From assembly GCA_021732785.1 (NCBI GenBank), contig JAKFUG010000027.1, positions 124,001-188,000 on the forward strand: DNA of 64,000 bases, written 5' to 3'. The notes beneath the pieces were generated by a model. The model was not told the origin of the DNA, searched no databases, and saw only the letters and a program-made list of their open reading frames with translations. The stretch is from Planctomycetaceae bacterium (GTDB lineage Bacteria; Planctomycetota; Planctomycetia; Planctomycetales; Planctomycetaceae). The position numbers were made by a program, and so were the translations under genes. Positions 1 through 10,694 of the stretch are shown in pieces; positions within the stretch are counted from its first letter, which is position 1; each line of letters starts with the position of its first letter.

Positions 1-333
<333 letters not shown>

Positions 334-418
334 CGTACGATTCAGCGTGAATCGTCGGGGATCGTCCACTGGTTCTGTCATTGCCAACCGTCTGCCGAAT
401 GTGAGACGTGCGGCCTAA

Positions 419-787
<369 letters not shown>

Positions 788-886
788 TTTACTGTGATCG
801 CTGGCCGGTGCGCTCGCCGGCCGACGCGCACCCGTCGCACCACACCATCATCTTGACCGGCAATTATGTCCCTGGTGCGACAGGAA

Positions 887-925
887 CAGCAATCCGCGCA
901 GCGCTCCGCGGATTGTTGCGTTTTT
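887..925 (+). terminator. Rho-independent terminator after the P-II genes
   Basis: A 9-bp perfect stem (890-898 with 907-915), extendable by a wobble and two further pairs, closes an 8-base loop and is followed by TTGCGTTTTT. It sits between the second P-II gene and glnD, so glnD is probably read from its own promoter or by read-through. Confidence 0.75.
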
Positions 926-979
926 CGCTCTCCGAGACGCATCCCTGCGGCTGCGGCTCACTCTTAGGAATCGTCTTCC

Positions 980-3661
980 ATGACGGAGACGCCGGGCGGA
1001 CTCCCCGAAGATAGCGCCGCACGGATCGCTCGCTTGCGTCAACACGTTGACGCAATGCGCGAAACCGTCCGCAAACGGCTCGATCAGAACAGCACCGGAA
1101 TTCAAGCATCGGCCGGTCTCGCACAGGCCACCGAAGAATTTTTGATTGATCGGTGGAACAAAGCGGTCGACCGGCATGCCGTCAATTTACGCGGTGATCT
1201 CGAACGATCGGGTGCCCTGATTTTTGTCGGTGGTTCGGGCCGCGGCGATGTCGCCCCCTACTCCGATGTCGACTTACTGTTCCTTCATGCTGCGGATAGT
1301 GCCGCCCCGTTTGAAACATGCGTGGCGCAGGTCGTCCGCGATTGCTGGGACGCCGGGCTGAAGTTGGGACACAGTATTCGCACGCCGCAGGATCTCCTGC
1401 GCACCGCGAAAGCCGATCCGCAGTTTGCCACCACGCTGGTCGAAGCCCGGCGCATCTGGGGATCCAGCGAACTCGTCGATCGCACGCTGCGGCAATATCA
1501 AAACTCCGTTTTGAAAGGGCGGCGGCGACAGTTCATTGATGCGTGTATTGCCGAACGCGATAAAGAACGTGTTGCCCACGGCGCGACCGCACAGCAACTC
1601 GAACCCGATGTGAAACGTTCGCTCGGCGGACTGCGCGACCTGCATTTGATCCGCTGGATTGGTGCCGCCCGCTATGGCACCAGCAACATCGATTCTTTGA
1701 AGCTGCAAGGGGCGTTAACCCCCGCCGATGCGCTGCGGCTAACGCTTGCTCACGAGTACATCACGGCGGTGCGAATCCGTCTGCATCTCGCGGCCGGTCG
1801 TCCCCAGGATGTACTGACGCGGGACGATCAATTGCGCATCGCCGCACAACGCGGCATCCCCGGCACTGCGGGACAACGACCCGTCGAGCGCTTCATGCAG
1901 GAATACTTCCAGCACTCGATGGCGATTGCGGAAATTACTGCGCGGTTCGTGCAGAATCATCGTCAGCAACCCGTTGCGCAGCGTCTTTACCACTTCGTGA
2001 TGAATCATCGCGTTGACGACATTTATCGCGTGGGCCCCGAATACATCGATCTCCCGCGGAGCTTGCGCAGCCGACATTGTTCCACACTGGAAGAGATCCT
2101 GCGGCTGTATGTGACCGCGGGACTGCACTGCGTCAACTTGTCGCCGGGACTCGCCGAACATGTGAAAGCCGCCGCGCGGAATATCCCCGATGCCCAATTA
2201 TCCGCGGAGGCCTCGCGGTTGTTTCTGGAGTTTTTATCGACTCCCGGTCACCTGGGGGGTCTCGTGCGCAGCTTGTACGACACCGGCGTGCTCGAAGTCA
2301 TTCTCCCCGTGATGCGCCATGTCCGTTGTCTGCTGCAATTCAATCAATATCACAGCTACACGGTCGATGAACACACGCTGCGCACCATCGACGCCGCCGA
2401 AAGTTTTCTGGCCACCGACACGCCGCTGGGGCAAGCCTATCGCGAGATTCCCCACAAGGAACTGCTGCATCTGGCACTGCTGTTACACGATGCCGGTAAA
2501 GGGTATGAAGAAGACCATTCGGAAGTCGGCCGGCGGTTAGCCTGGGATGCCGCGGTCCGGTTGGGGATGCCGGAACATCAGCGCGATCTGCTGGTGTTTC
2601 TCGTGCATCGTCACCTGCTCATGGCCACTCTGGCTTTTCGTCGCGATACGACCGATCCCGAAGTGCTGCTCAATTTCAACTATGAAGTCGGCAGCCCGGA
2701 CGCGCTCCGCATGCTGTATGTCATGACCGCAGCCGATATCTCCGCCGTGGGACCGGGAGTGTGGAACGACTGGAAGGCGGAATTGCTCGCCGCCCTTTAC
2801 GATCGTTCGATGATCTGGCTCAGCGGCAAAAGTTATCTGTTTGAAGAACCGACGCGACTGCAACGCACCTTCGCCGATGTGACACGAGAACTGAATCCGG
2901 CCCCTGAAGACACCGATGCGCTGCGACGGCGGCTCGAATCGCTGCCGACGCACTATCTTCTGGCCACGCCGCCGGAACGAATCGCGGCCGATCTGATCAT
3001 CGCGAAGCGACTCACCGATGCCGACATCGAAATCGAATCGAAATACGAGGCCGAAACGCGGACGGTGGAATATCGTGTCATCGTTCACGAGTCGGTCTCG
3101 GCCGGATGCTTTCACAAATTGACCGGCGTCTTCTCGGCGAAGCGGATGGAGATTCTCTCCGCCCAGATTTGTACAACGCCCGATGGCATCGTGATCGACA
3201 GCTACCGGGTGCGCGATTATGACCACGAAGCCGAGGTCCCCGAGTTTCGGCAAACGGAAGTGGCCAAGCTGATCCGCCAGGCCTTGCGCGGCGAACTCGA
3301 TGTGGAACGATTGTTTCAGTCGCGTTCGCGGTTTGCCACGAACGTGGTTCAGGGCCCCGTTTCCAACCTGCCGATGCGCGTCGTCATCGACAATGATTCC
3401 TCCGACAAATACACAATTCTCGACATCTTCGCCCACGACCGGCCGGGCTTGTTGTACCGCATCGCGCGAACGCTCTTCGAATGGCAAATGTCGGTGGTGC
3501 TCGCCAAGATTTCCACGCACTTCGATCAGGTGGTGGACGTCTTTTACATCACCGATTCCACCGGACGGAAAATCAGCGATGGCACCCGGCTGAAACAACT
3601 GCGCGACGGTTTGTCGACTCAGATTGCACAGTTCGAAGAGGCCGCCGCCGCGGGCGCGTGA
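980..3661 (+). CDS. glnD: [Protein-PII] uridylyltransferase / uridylyl-removing enzyme
   Basis: Bifunctional enzyme that adds UMP to P-II under nitrogen limitation and removes it when glutamine is high. At 893 residues it matches the family. The nucleotidyltransferase motif GGSGRGDVAPYSDVD is at about 84-98, the HD hydrolase motif LLLHDAGKG near 500, and two ACT-type glutamine-binding regions occupy the C-terminus (about 695-760 and 805-880, including DIFAHDRPGLLYRIARTL). The ATG at 980 is preceded by TAGGAA about 10 bases upstream. It lies directly downstream of its two likely substrates and converges with the esterase gene on the other strand 23 bp away. Confidence 0.95.
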   Translation: MTETPGGLPEDSAARIARLRQHVDAMRETVRKRLDQNSTGIQASAGLAQATEEFLIDRWNKAVDRHAVNLRGDLERSGALIFVGGSGRGDVAPYSDVDLLFLHAADSAAPFETCVAQVVRDCWDAGLKLGHSIRTPQDLLRTAKADPQFATTLVEARRIWGSSELVDRTLRQYQNSVLKGRRRQFIDACIAERDKERVAHGATAQQLEPDVKRSLGGLRDLHLIRWIGAARYGTSNIDSLKLQGALTPADALRLTLAHEYITAVRIRLHLAAGRPQDVLTRDDQLRIAAQRGIPGTAGQRPVERFMQEYFQHSMAIAEITARFVQNHRQQPVAQRLYHFVMNHRVDDIYRVGPEYIDLPRSLRSRHCSTLEEILRLYVTAGLHCVNLSPGLAEHVKAAARNIPDAQLSAEASRLFLEFLSTPGHLGGLVRSLYDTGVLEVILPVMRHVRCLLQFNQYHSYTVDEHTLRTIDAAESFLATDTPLGQAYREIPHKELLHLALLLHDAGKGYEEDHSEVGRRLAWDAAVRLGMPEHQRDLLVFLVHRHLLMATLAFRRDTTDPEVLLNFNYEVGSPDALRMLYVMTAADISAVGPGVWNDWKAELLAALYDRSMIWLSGKSYLFEEPTRLQRTFADVTRELNPAPEDTDALRRRLESLPTHYLLATPPERIAADLIIAKRLTDADIEIESKYEAETRTVEYRVIVHESVSAGCFHKLTGVFSAKRMEILSAQICTTPDGIVIDSYRVRDYDHEAEVPEFRQTEVAKLIRQALRGELDVERLFQSRSRFATNVVQGPVSNLPMRVVIDNDSSDKYTILDIFAHDRPGLLYRIARTLFEWQMSVVLAKISTHFDQVVDVFYITDSTGRKISDGTRLKQLRDGLSTQIAQFEEAAAAGA

Positions 3662-3683
3662 TGTGTCTTTTGACGGAATCGAG

Positions 3684-4943
3684 CTATTTTTTCAGCACCG
3701 CGTCGGCGAAGTCCAGGATCTTCTCCCAGAACTTGCGGTTGAGCGTGTGTTTCTCATCCAGCCGATATTGCATCAATGTGCCGAAATTCGGACCGACGAT
3801 CGGCTCGTCGTTCTGCACGAGTCCCGTCCCGACAACGCCTTTCGCGCCGAGCAATTTGTAAACCGGATCGGCGGCGCGCAACGAATCGAGTGACCGCGGG
3901 AAATTGGCCCAGGGATCTTGAGCGCCCTCCGTATCCAGCACCGGCCGCGGGGCGACGAGCGCCACCACGCAGTGTTGATCGAACGGCAAGCGGTTCTCGC
4001 GATCGTTGAATTGCGTGAACGTATCATTGAACCAATGCGGAAAGACCCGGTTGATCCGTTCCACTTTTTCCTGTTCGCTGGCACGGCTCAAAGCCATGCC
4101 CCCTGTGCCCGATTGGTGCGGCACCACCAGCGCGAACCGTTCATCCAGCGCCCCCGCTAACAGGGCGGTTTTGCCGCGGCGGGAATGACCGATCACGCAC
4201 AAACGGGTCTTGTCCACGTCGGCGTCCGTCACCAGATAATCGGCGGCCCGGCTCAACCCCCAGGCCCACGCGGCAATCGTCCCCCACTGCGACTCCTTTG
4301 GTCCCGGCAGATTTGGATAGAACGGATGAATGCCGTCCGTCCAGTCGTGCTGATCGGGATCGATATCGCTCTCATGAAAGGTCGCGAAGCCGTAGCCGCG
4401 CGACAGGAGATAATCGACCGACCAGAATTCGGCGTCGCCTCCCCGTTCCGGTCCCTTGCCGCAATTGGCGTGCTTCCAGGCGTCCGGGTGTATCGTCACC
4501 GCGGTTTCATTCGTCACTTCCGGATTGCCGCACTTGTTCAATCCCAGAAAAATGGGAACGGGCTTTCCCATCGGCAACGGCAGGAACAAGGCGAGATGAA
4601 TCCGCGGCGCATTGTCCGGAAGATCCGCAAAACGAAGCTCGATTTCCTTGAGTCGGCCGCGACCGCCGAACAGAGTGTCGTCGACCTTGGTGATCTTCGC
4701 TTCAATCCGCGGTGCGGCGGGCGCGACACCATACATGTAGTGTTGCACGAAGCGAATGAGTTCCGGGCGGCGCTGCGTGCGCCATTGCTCGGCCGTGGTG
4801 ACGGGGGTGCTATCGAACATCTTCAACGGATCGGGGAGTTCATTTTGTTCCGGTAATTGGTCGATGGCCGGAAACGACTGTGCCCAGCCGCAGGAACCGA
4901 ACGTCAAGTACAGCCCCAACACCAGGGGAAACACGCGCGTCAT
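3684..4943 (-). CDS. Exported CE15-like alpha/beta hydrolase (glucuronoyl-esterase type)
   Basis: Predicted exported serine esterase of 419 residues. A signal peptide covers about 1-22 (MTRVFPLVLGLYLTFGSCGWA). The nucleophile motif GHSRRGK has its serine near residue 254; this G-x-S-R-x-G-K form is typical of carbohydrate esterase family 15, which cleaves 4-O-methyl-glucuronate esters linking xylan and lignin. A late EKHTLN segment supplies a candidate catalytic histidine. ATG at 4943 is preferred over the adjacent TTG at 4946 because AAGGA sits 8 bases upstream. It stands alone on the minus strand, with a paired-hairpin repeat upstream. The substrate is inferred; a related acetyl-xylan esterase or another alpha/beta hydrolase is possible. 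Confidence 0.75.
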   Translation of the reverse strand: MTRVFPLVLGLYLTFGSCGWAQSFPAIDQLPEQNELPDPLKMFDSTPVTTAEQWRTQRRPELIRFVQHYMYGVAPAAPRIEAKITKVDDTLFGGRGRLKEIELRFADLPDNAPRIHLALFLPLPMGKPVPIFLGLNKCGNPEVTNETAVTIHPDAWKHANCGKGPERGGDAEFWSVDYLLSRGYGFATFHESDIDPDQHDWTDGIHPFYPNLPGPKESQWGTIAAWAWGLSRAADYLVTDADVDKTRLCVIGHSRRGKTALLAGALDERFALVVPHQSGTGGMALSRASEQEKVERINRVFPHWFNDTFTQFNDRENRLPFDQHCVVALVAPRPVLDTEGAQDPWANFPRSLDSLRAADPVYKLLGAKGVVGTGLVQNDEPIVGPNFGTLMQYRLDEKHTLNRKFWEKILDFADAVLKK

Positions 4944-5000
4944 CAAGATGTTCCTTGCAAATGCGTCGCTATCGATTCAAGTAGCGGATCAGTTCAAAGA

Positions 5001-5070
5001 GTCGGGGCGGGAGCCCCGACCTATGGATGAAAACTCAAATCGAATCATAGGTCGGGGTCCCTGCCCCGAC
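5001..5070. repeat. Paired-hairpin intergenic repeat (unit R1)
   Basis: Two 25-bp arms in inverted orientation (5001-5025 and 5046-5070) match with only a few differences, and each arm is itself a hairpin (GTCGGGGC ... GCCCCGAC). It lies between two minus-strand genes, 3' of the stop codon at 5162. The architecture resembles a REP pair and recurs at five more places in this window. Confidence 0.8.
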
Positions 5071-5161
5071 GCCTTTGAATTCAAGCTGACCCATTACTTC
5101 GATTCGACGCAGTTTAGCCATCCTGGACAACGCTGTCGCGGTACCCCTTCCGTGCCGCGGT

Positions 5162-6346
5162 TCAATTGAACCAGAACGCAAACGGCATCGGCGAATTGCC
5201 AAACGCGAAGTACCACATGAGCAGACGCTGCACATCTATTTCCGGGTCGTTTGTGAAGTAGCGCTCATCCAGTTTTTGGATGTCGTTCACGTTCTCCGGG
5301 GGGTCGTCGAGCAGCCGCTGGAGGTTCACTCCCACTTTTGGCTTTTCATTTCCAACACTGCTCGAAAGAAAGTATGGGAGCGTCTTTTTTCCCTCAAATA
5401 CTGCGGCGAGTTCATCCCACAGACCTAACCACGTGTCGATCATCTGGTCGTTCACCCGCAGACCGAGCATGCTCGTTTGTTTCGCATTCGGCAACCATTC
5501 GGCATCGTTGTCGGTTTCTTTGCGAATGTGTTCCCACGTTTCCTTGTTGAGCGCCGCCGCTTGCACGAAGTGCAGCCGCATACGATGCCAGCGGAGCGGC
5601 TCCGTGTTCCGGAGCGTGGCGTAGGCATCACTCCAAGCCTTGCTGCGTTCGGCGTCCGTACCGACAAAGGCCGATCGAGGCTTAGCGAACAGGGTCGCGG
5701 ATCGCATGTTGAAGACCGCTTCGTTATTCACGGCGAGATAACCGTCGAGAAAACCCATCAGCAGGTGGCAATAGGCGCGCAGCCAGGCGACGTCGCCACG
5801 ATCGAACGTGACGTGCAGTTGCGGATTTTTCTGCAAAAAGTCGAGGCTGTTTCGCTGATCGAACCGCTTCAAGAGCGTCATCAACGAATCGGTCGCTTTG
5901 CCGTCGTGATCGAGATCGAACGCGACGTCCGCCAGATGCAGCGGCAGTTTGACCCGATCATCCTTGACCGCCGCCAGGGTGGCTTCGGCCAATTCCAGAT
6001 CGCGGCGGAAATCGTCCAGCAGCCGGCGAAAAAGTTGATAGGTAATCGGTGCCGGATCGGGGTTGTCCGGGACCGGCAGGCGGACGAACATTTCACCGGC
6101 GGCTTGTCCTTTCACTCCGTATTCATGCAAGCCCTGACCCAGCCGTTCGACGCCTCGCAAGACCTGCAACACGCCCAGACCGAAGCGGGCTTGATCATCG
6201 GCGGGTTCGGTTTCGAGCCGGCGCTGAAGTGCCTGCTCGCCTTTGTCGAAAGCGCCGGACTTCAAATACGGTTCGACCAACGGGGCTTCGTCGGCAGACA
6301 GCGTCGACGCACAAACCAGCAGGCATCCCCAAATTATTGAGCGCAT
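5162..6346 (-). CDS. Exported protein of unknown function with an N-terminal TPR-like segment
   Basis: I do not recognise this 394-residue protein. The chosen start gives a clean signal peptide (MRSIIWGCLLVCASTLSA, then DEAP) and a GGGAG ribosome-binding site 7-8 bases upstream; a longer frame from 6382 adds 12 residues without either. Residues about 25-75 (SGAFDKGEQALQRRLETEP) look like a tetratricopeptide-type helical pair, suggesting a mostly helical periplasmic protein. The rest contains acidic, helix-rich stretches and no catalytic motif that I can see. It is divergent from the next gene, with 230 bp between them that must hold both promoters. Confidence 0.7.
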   Translation of the reverse strand: MRSIIWGCLLVCASTLSADEAPLVEPYLKSGAFDKGEQALQRRLETEPADDQARFGLGVLQVLRGVERLGQGLHEYGVKGQAAGEMFVRLPVPDNPDPAPITYQLFRRLLDDFRRDLELAEATLAAVKDDRVKLPLHLADVAFDLDHDGKATDSLMTLLKRFDQRNSLDFLQKNPQLHVTFDRGDVAWLRAYCHLLMGFLDGYLAVNNEAVFNMRSATLFAKPRSAFVGTDAERSKAWSDAYATLRNTEPLRWHRMRLHFVQAAALNKETWEHIRKETDNDAEWLPNAKQTSMLGLRVNDQMIDTWLGLWDELAAVFEGKKTLPYFLSSSVGNEKPKVGVNLQRLLDDPPENVNDIQKLDERYFTNDPEIDVQRLLMWYFAFGNSPMPFAFWFN

Positions 6347-6576
6347 TGAGAAACTCCCGGAAGGATAGAGACTGGCTGGCAATCATACTCGCGTCCCTGC
6401 CGTGGGGATTCACGTTCACAGACAAAATCGCTGAAAATCAATCGCCGGGCCGTTACCATGAGGAATATTTACCGCGGTTCCGGCTCGTGTGTGTTTGTCG
6501 GAGGCAAGCGCCATCCCGTATGGTGCGATGCCGTCCTGCACGAGTGCCGCGTTCCTGACGATCGAGGATCTGTTTC

Positions 6577-7443
6577 ATGCAGCGATTCCAAATCCATCGC
6601 AGCCCGTCCGTGCTGATGCCCTCGCGTCGGGGGGATGCGGCGAAGGTGATCATCATCACCGTTTGCGCCTTCGCCATGATCATGCTGATGCTGTGCGTGG
6701 GTGCCGGGTTTTACGGCTACGTCCTGTTCCAGCGGAACCTGGGCCGGGCGGTCGTGCAAGCCCCGGCGGACATTCGCAAACTGACCACCGAAATCACCGA
6801 CATCGACATCCCCCCGCAGTTCACGCCGTTAATGGGGTCCGCGATCTTCGGCATGAAGTCGGTCAACTACACGTGGAACCCGCAAGGGAAACCCGCGAAC
6901 CTGGCGAATCCGGGCCAAACGTACGATCCGTTGCAACCGATGCTGCACATCATGGAGATGGCCACCGGTTCTGCCGACATGAAGGACGAAGATTTCAAGA
7001 TCAACCCGTACCAGCAGAAGGCTTTGAAATCGCAATATGTGGACTTCACCCAGAACGTGCAGGAATTCACGATCCGCGGCCGCAAGTGTCAGTTCCTGTT
7101 CGTGACCGGGCAACCCAGGGAGGGAGCGTTTGACGACGAAGCGGTTTACGACGAGATCGCCGAAGAAGAAATGCTGGCCGACGAAAACACCACCACACCC
7201 GCCGCAGCAGAAAACAAACCCGCCGACGCCACGGCCATTCCGGAAACCCCGGCAACGCCCTCTGCCGACGCCACCGCGGAAGTTCCCCAACCGGTCGATC
7301 CAGCGGCAAAGGTCCTTCCGTCCGTCCGCACGGTCACCGGACAATTTCCGGGGAAATCGGGCTCGACGACCATCACCATTCGCGTGCCTGTGGAAGGTTC
7401 CGACGAAGACGTCTTGTTGAAGATCATCCAGTCCCTTCATTGA
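6577..7443 (+). CDS. Single-span membrane protein of unknown function
   Basis: Unrecognised 288-residue protein. After a short basic N-terminus there is one membrane span at about 23-50 (VIIITVCAFAMIMLMLCVGA), so the bulk should face the periplasm. Residues about 195-250 are rich in Ala, Pro and Thr and look like a flexible linker. The last 40 residues (GKSGSTTITIRVPVEGSDEDVLLKIIQSLH) form a separate small region. ATG at 6577 has GAGGAT 9 bases upstream. The PSD1/DUF1501 pair follows on the same strand, 62 bp on, and may be co-transcribed. Confidence 0.7.
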   Translation: MQRFQIHRSPSVLMPSRRGDAAKVIIITVCAFAMIMLMLCVGAGFYGYVLFQRNLGRAVVQAPADIRKLTTEITDIDIPPQFTPLMGSAIFGMKSVNYTWNPQGKPANLANPGQTYDPLQPMLHIMEMATGSADMKDEDFKINPYQQKALKSQYVDFTQNVQEFTIRGRKCQFLFVTGQPREGAFDDEAVYDEIAEEEMLADENTTTPAAAENKPADATAIPETPATPSADATAEVPQPVDPAAKVLPSVRTVTGQFPGKSGSTTITIRVPVEGSDEDVLLKIIQSLH

Positions 7444-7505
7444 TGCTCGCGTCGCTCACGGGAATCGCATTAGAATGACACACCTCACCACCGGGAGTCA
7501 TGTCG

Positions 7506-10500
7506 ATGCCTTTTGCGAGTCGATGTTTTGTTCTACTGGCAATCGCGGCCACCATCCTGGCACAGCGGCCCACCCGCGCGGAAGAGCGAACGATTTCGTT
7601 CAACCGTGACGTCCGGCCGATTCTTTCCGACCTTTGTTTTCAGTGTCACGGCCCGGATGAACAACGCCGTCAGGGCAATTTGCGGCTCGATCTGGCCGGC
7701 GCGGCGCTGAAGGGGGGCGACTCCGGTCCGGCAATCGTCGTGGGCCATCCCGAAACGAGCGAACTCGTCGCGCGGATCACCTCGACCGATCCCACCGTGC
7801 AGATGCCGCCGCCGAAATCGAATAAGTCATTGAAACCCGCGCAGATCGAGACCCTGAAGAAATGGATTTCTGAAGGAGCCGAGTATCAGGGCCATTGGGC
7901 GTTTATCAAGCCGGAACGCCCGCCTGTCCCAGCCATCGTCGGAGTGACCCATCCCGTCGATGCGTTTCTCCGCGAACGCTTGCCAACCGTCGGACTCACC
8001 GCTTCGCCTCCGGCCGCGCGGGAGACACTCCTGCGCCGTGTCACGCTGGATTTGACCGGCTTGCCGCCGACGCTGACCGAGATCGATGCCTTTCTCGCGG
8101 ATCCCTCACCTCAGGCATACGAGAAAGCTGTCGACCGCTTGCTCAGCTCGCCGCACTATGGCGAGCGAATGGCGTTACCGTGGCTCGACTTCGCGCGCTA
8201 TGCCGACAGCAACGGCTTTCAGGTCGACTCGTCCCGGCAGATGTGGTTGTGGCGGGATTGGGTCATTCGCGCTTATCAACAGAATCTCCCGTTCGACCAG
8301 TTCACGATCGAGCAGCTTGCCGGCGACATGTTGCCGAACGCCACGCGCGACCAGATCGTGGCGACCGGCTTTCACCGCAACCCGCGTCTGAATGGCGAAG
8401 GCGGCCGCATCGCTGAGGAATGGTTTATCGAAACGGTGATCGATCGTGTCGAAACCACAGGCCTCACGTGGATGGGGCTGACGTTCAATTGCTGTCGTTG
8501 CCACGATCACAAGTACGATCCGATTACGCAGAAGGAATTTTACGGGCTGTTCGCGTTCTTCAACTCGAACGATGAAAGCGGCGTACTCGACAGCGAAGGT
8601 GGCAATCGCGGCGGCGGCAATTCACGACCGATCCTCAAGTTGCCAACGGAATCTCAACAGGCGGAATGGGATCGCCTGAAACGGACGATTGCCGACGCCG
8701 ATCAACGGTTGAAAGAAGTCCGCGCGATGGCTGCGCAACGGCAAGCCGTATGGGAACCATCATTTCTGAAAGAGATCGCCGCCGATGCGGTCACCTGGCG
8801 GCCGTTGGAACCCGCGTCGGTTCAAAGCGCCGGCAGGGCGATATTGACGCGACAAGAGGACGGCACATGGCTCGCCAGCGGCACCAACCCGCCGAATGAC
8901 GTTTACACCATCACCGGCACTCTCGCCGCGGGCTCATTCTCCGGCATCATGCTGGAAGCGTTTCCCGATCCGTCCCTTCCCGAACAAAGTCTCGGCCGCT
9001 ATCCCAACGGCAATTTTGTGCTGACTGATGTCGATGCGGAGATCACCGCCCCGTCGCTGGAAAAGCCGCTCACCGCCAGCATTACCCGCGCGGAGTCGGA
9101 CTATGATCAACCCGGCTGGCCGGTGAAATCCATCATCGACGACAAGCCGAAACGGCCGCGCGGCGCGAAGAACAACAAGGGATGGGCGGTCGATGGGCCG
9201 ACGAAAAAGGAGCCGCGCAAAGCGATTTTTGTTTTCGCCGCGCCGCTCACCGTGCCGGAGAACGCCACGGTCACGATCACCCTGCGGCACGACGCGATCG
9301 GCGGCCACAACATCGGTCGCTTCCGGCTGTCAACATCATCGCTGCCACCCTCGCTGATCAAACTCGAAGGCAACGCCGTGAGTCCATCGCTTCGGGCGGC
9401 ACTGGCCACCGAAACATCGCAGCGATCCCAACCGCAATTCGAGGAGATTGCCAAGTTCTTCCGCGAGCAGGGCGATACGGCACTGAAGCAAGCCGAAGCC
9501 GAACAGACTGCGGCGAAAAAGGTCGAAGATGATTTTGCCGAGAACCTGCCCAGCGTGATGGTGATGCAGGAACGCCCGCAACCCCGTGATGCCTTCGTCC
9601 TGAAGCGGGGCGAATATGACAAGCCCGGCGACAAAGTCGACCGCACCATCCCGGCATTCCTGCCCCCTTTCCCCGCCGATGCGCCGCGGAACCGTCTCGG
9701 TCTGGCGCGATGGCTGGTTTCCCGTGACCATCCGCTGACGGCGCGGGTGTGGGCCAATCGCGCCTGGGAACGGTTCTTCGGCGCTGGCCTGGTGCGGACG
9801 ACGGAAAATCTCGGGTCGCAATCGGACTGGCCCACACATCCGGAACTGCTCGACTGGCTGGCGGTGGAATTCATGGAGCCGACGGTGCTCCCCACAGTAA
9901 ACGGGCAACCGGCACGCCGGTGGGACATGAAAGCGTTCCAGAAGTTTCTGGTGATGAGCGCAACGTATCAACAATCCTCCGCCATCAACCCGACGCATCT
10001 GCAGCACGATCCTGAGAATCGGCTTCTCGCACGCGGACCACGCCTTCGGTTGGGTGCCGAAACGGTGCGCGATCAGGCGCTCTTCATCGGTGGATTGCTC
10101 GTGCCCACAGTCGGCGGTCCCAGCGTGCGACCGTATATGCCGGAAGGCGTATGGGACGAAACGAGTCGCTATGGCGATCTGCGCGGTTACAAGGCGGACG
10201 GTGGCGACGGGCTGTATCGCCGCAGTCTTTACACCATCTGGAAGCGGACGGCGGCTCCGCCGTCGATGCTGCTCTTCGACGCACCGAGTCGTGAAATTTG
10301 TACGGTGAAACGCTCCCGGACCAATACGCCGCTGCAGGCACTCGCGCTGATGAATGAAGTCACGTATGTCGAAGCGGGCCGAAAACTCGCCGAGCGGATG
10401 CTGACGGAAGGGGGAACCTCACCGGCAGAACGCATTCAGTACGGTTTCCGGCTGACGACCGGACGGTCAGCATCGACCACAGAGCGCGATGTGCTGGTTG

Positions 10501-10673
10501 CCGGGGTGGTTGCCGACCTGAAACAATTCCAAACTCATCCCGAAGAAGCGCAGAAGCTGATCACCGTCGGGACATCGAAACCCGCTCCGCAACTCAATCC
10601 GGCGGAACTCGCGGCTTACACACTGACCGCAAATGTCCTGATGAATCTGGATGAAGTCGTCACCCGCGAATAA
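7506..10673 (+). CDS. PSD1 cytochrome-type, DUF1549 and DUF1553 domain protein
   Basis: Large exported protein of about 1,055 residues, of a class strongly expanded in planctomycetes and of unknown biochemical role. After the signal peptide, the PSD1 domain carries a CFQCH haem-binding motif at about 44-48. DUF1549 spans about 125-360 and DUF1553 about 700-1000 (NRLGLARWLVSRDHPLTARVW at its start is typical). A central beta-rich region at about 420-620 resembles a carbohydrate-binding fold. ATG at 7506 is preferred because GGGAG lies 8 bases upstream; an ATG at 7500 is only 2 bases from it. The DUF1501 gene follows 21 bp later, the usual pairing. Confidence 0.92.
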   Translation: MPFASRCFVLLAIAATILAQRPTRAEERTISFNRDVRPILSDLCFQCHGPDEQRRQGNLRLDLAGAALKGGDSGPAIVVGHPETSELVARITSTDPTVQMPPPKSNKSLKPAQIETLKKWISEGAEYQGHWAFIKPERPPVPAIVGVTHPVDAFLRERLPTVGLTASPPAARETLLRRVTLDLTGLPPTLTEIDAFLADPSPQAYEKAVDRLLSSPHYGERMALPWLDFARYADSNGFQVDSSRQMWLWRDWVIRAYQQNLPFDQFTIEQLAGDMLPNATRDQIVATGFHRNPRLNGEGGRIAEEWFIETVIDRVETTGLTWMGLTFNCCRCHDHKYDPITQKEFYGLFAFFNSNDESGVLDSEGGNRGGGNSRPILKLPTESQQAEWDRLKRTIADADQRLKEVRAMAAQRQAVWEPSFLKEIAADAVTWRPLEPASVQSAGRAILTRQEDGTWLASGTNPPNDVYTITGTLAAGSFSGIMLEAFPDPSLPEQSLGRYPNGNFVLTDVDAEITAPSLEKPLTASITRAESDYDQPGWPVKSIIDDKPKRPRGAKNNKGWAVDGPTKKEPRKAIFVFAAPLTVPENATVTITLRHDAIGGHNIGRFRLSTSSLPPSLIKLEGNAVSPSLRAALATETSQRSQPQFEEIAKFFREQGDTALKQAEAEQTAAKKVEDDFAENLPSVMVMQERPQPRDAFVLKRGEYDKPGDKVDRTIPAFLPPFPADAPRNRLGLARWLVSRDHPLTARVWANRAWERFFGAGLVRTTENLGSQSDWPTHPELLDWLAVEFMEPTVLPTVNGQPARRWDMKAFQKFLVMSATYQQSSAINPTHLQHDPENRLLARGPRLRLGAETVRDQALFIGGLLVPTVGGPSVRPYMPEGVWDETSRYGDLRGYKADGGDGLYRRSLYTIWKRTAAPPSMLLFDAPSREICTVKRSRTNTPLQALALMNEVTYVEAGRKLAERMLTEGGTSPAERIQYGFRLTTGRSASTTERDVLVAGVVADLKQFQTHPEEAQKLITVGTSKPAPQLNPAELAAYTLTANVLMNLDEVVTRE

Positions 10674-10694
10674 CGCTTGCTGTGAGAACCGCTC

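Noticed and set aside
2537-3598. 353-codon minus-strand frame inside glnD
   Set aside because: Shadow of glnD; composition is unlike a protein and glnD is strongly supported by motifs.
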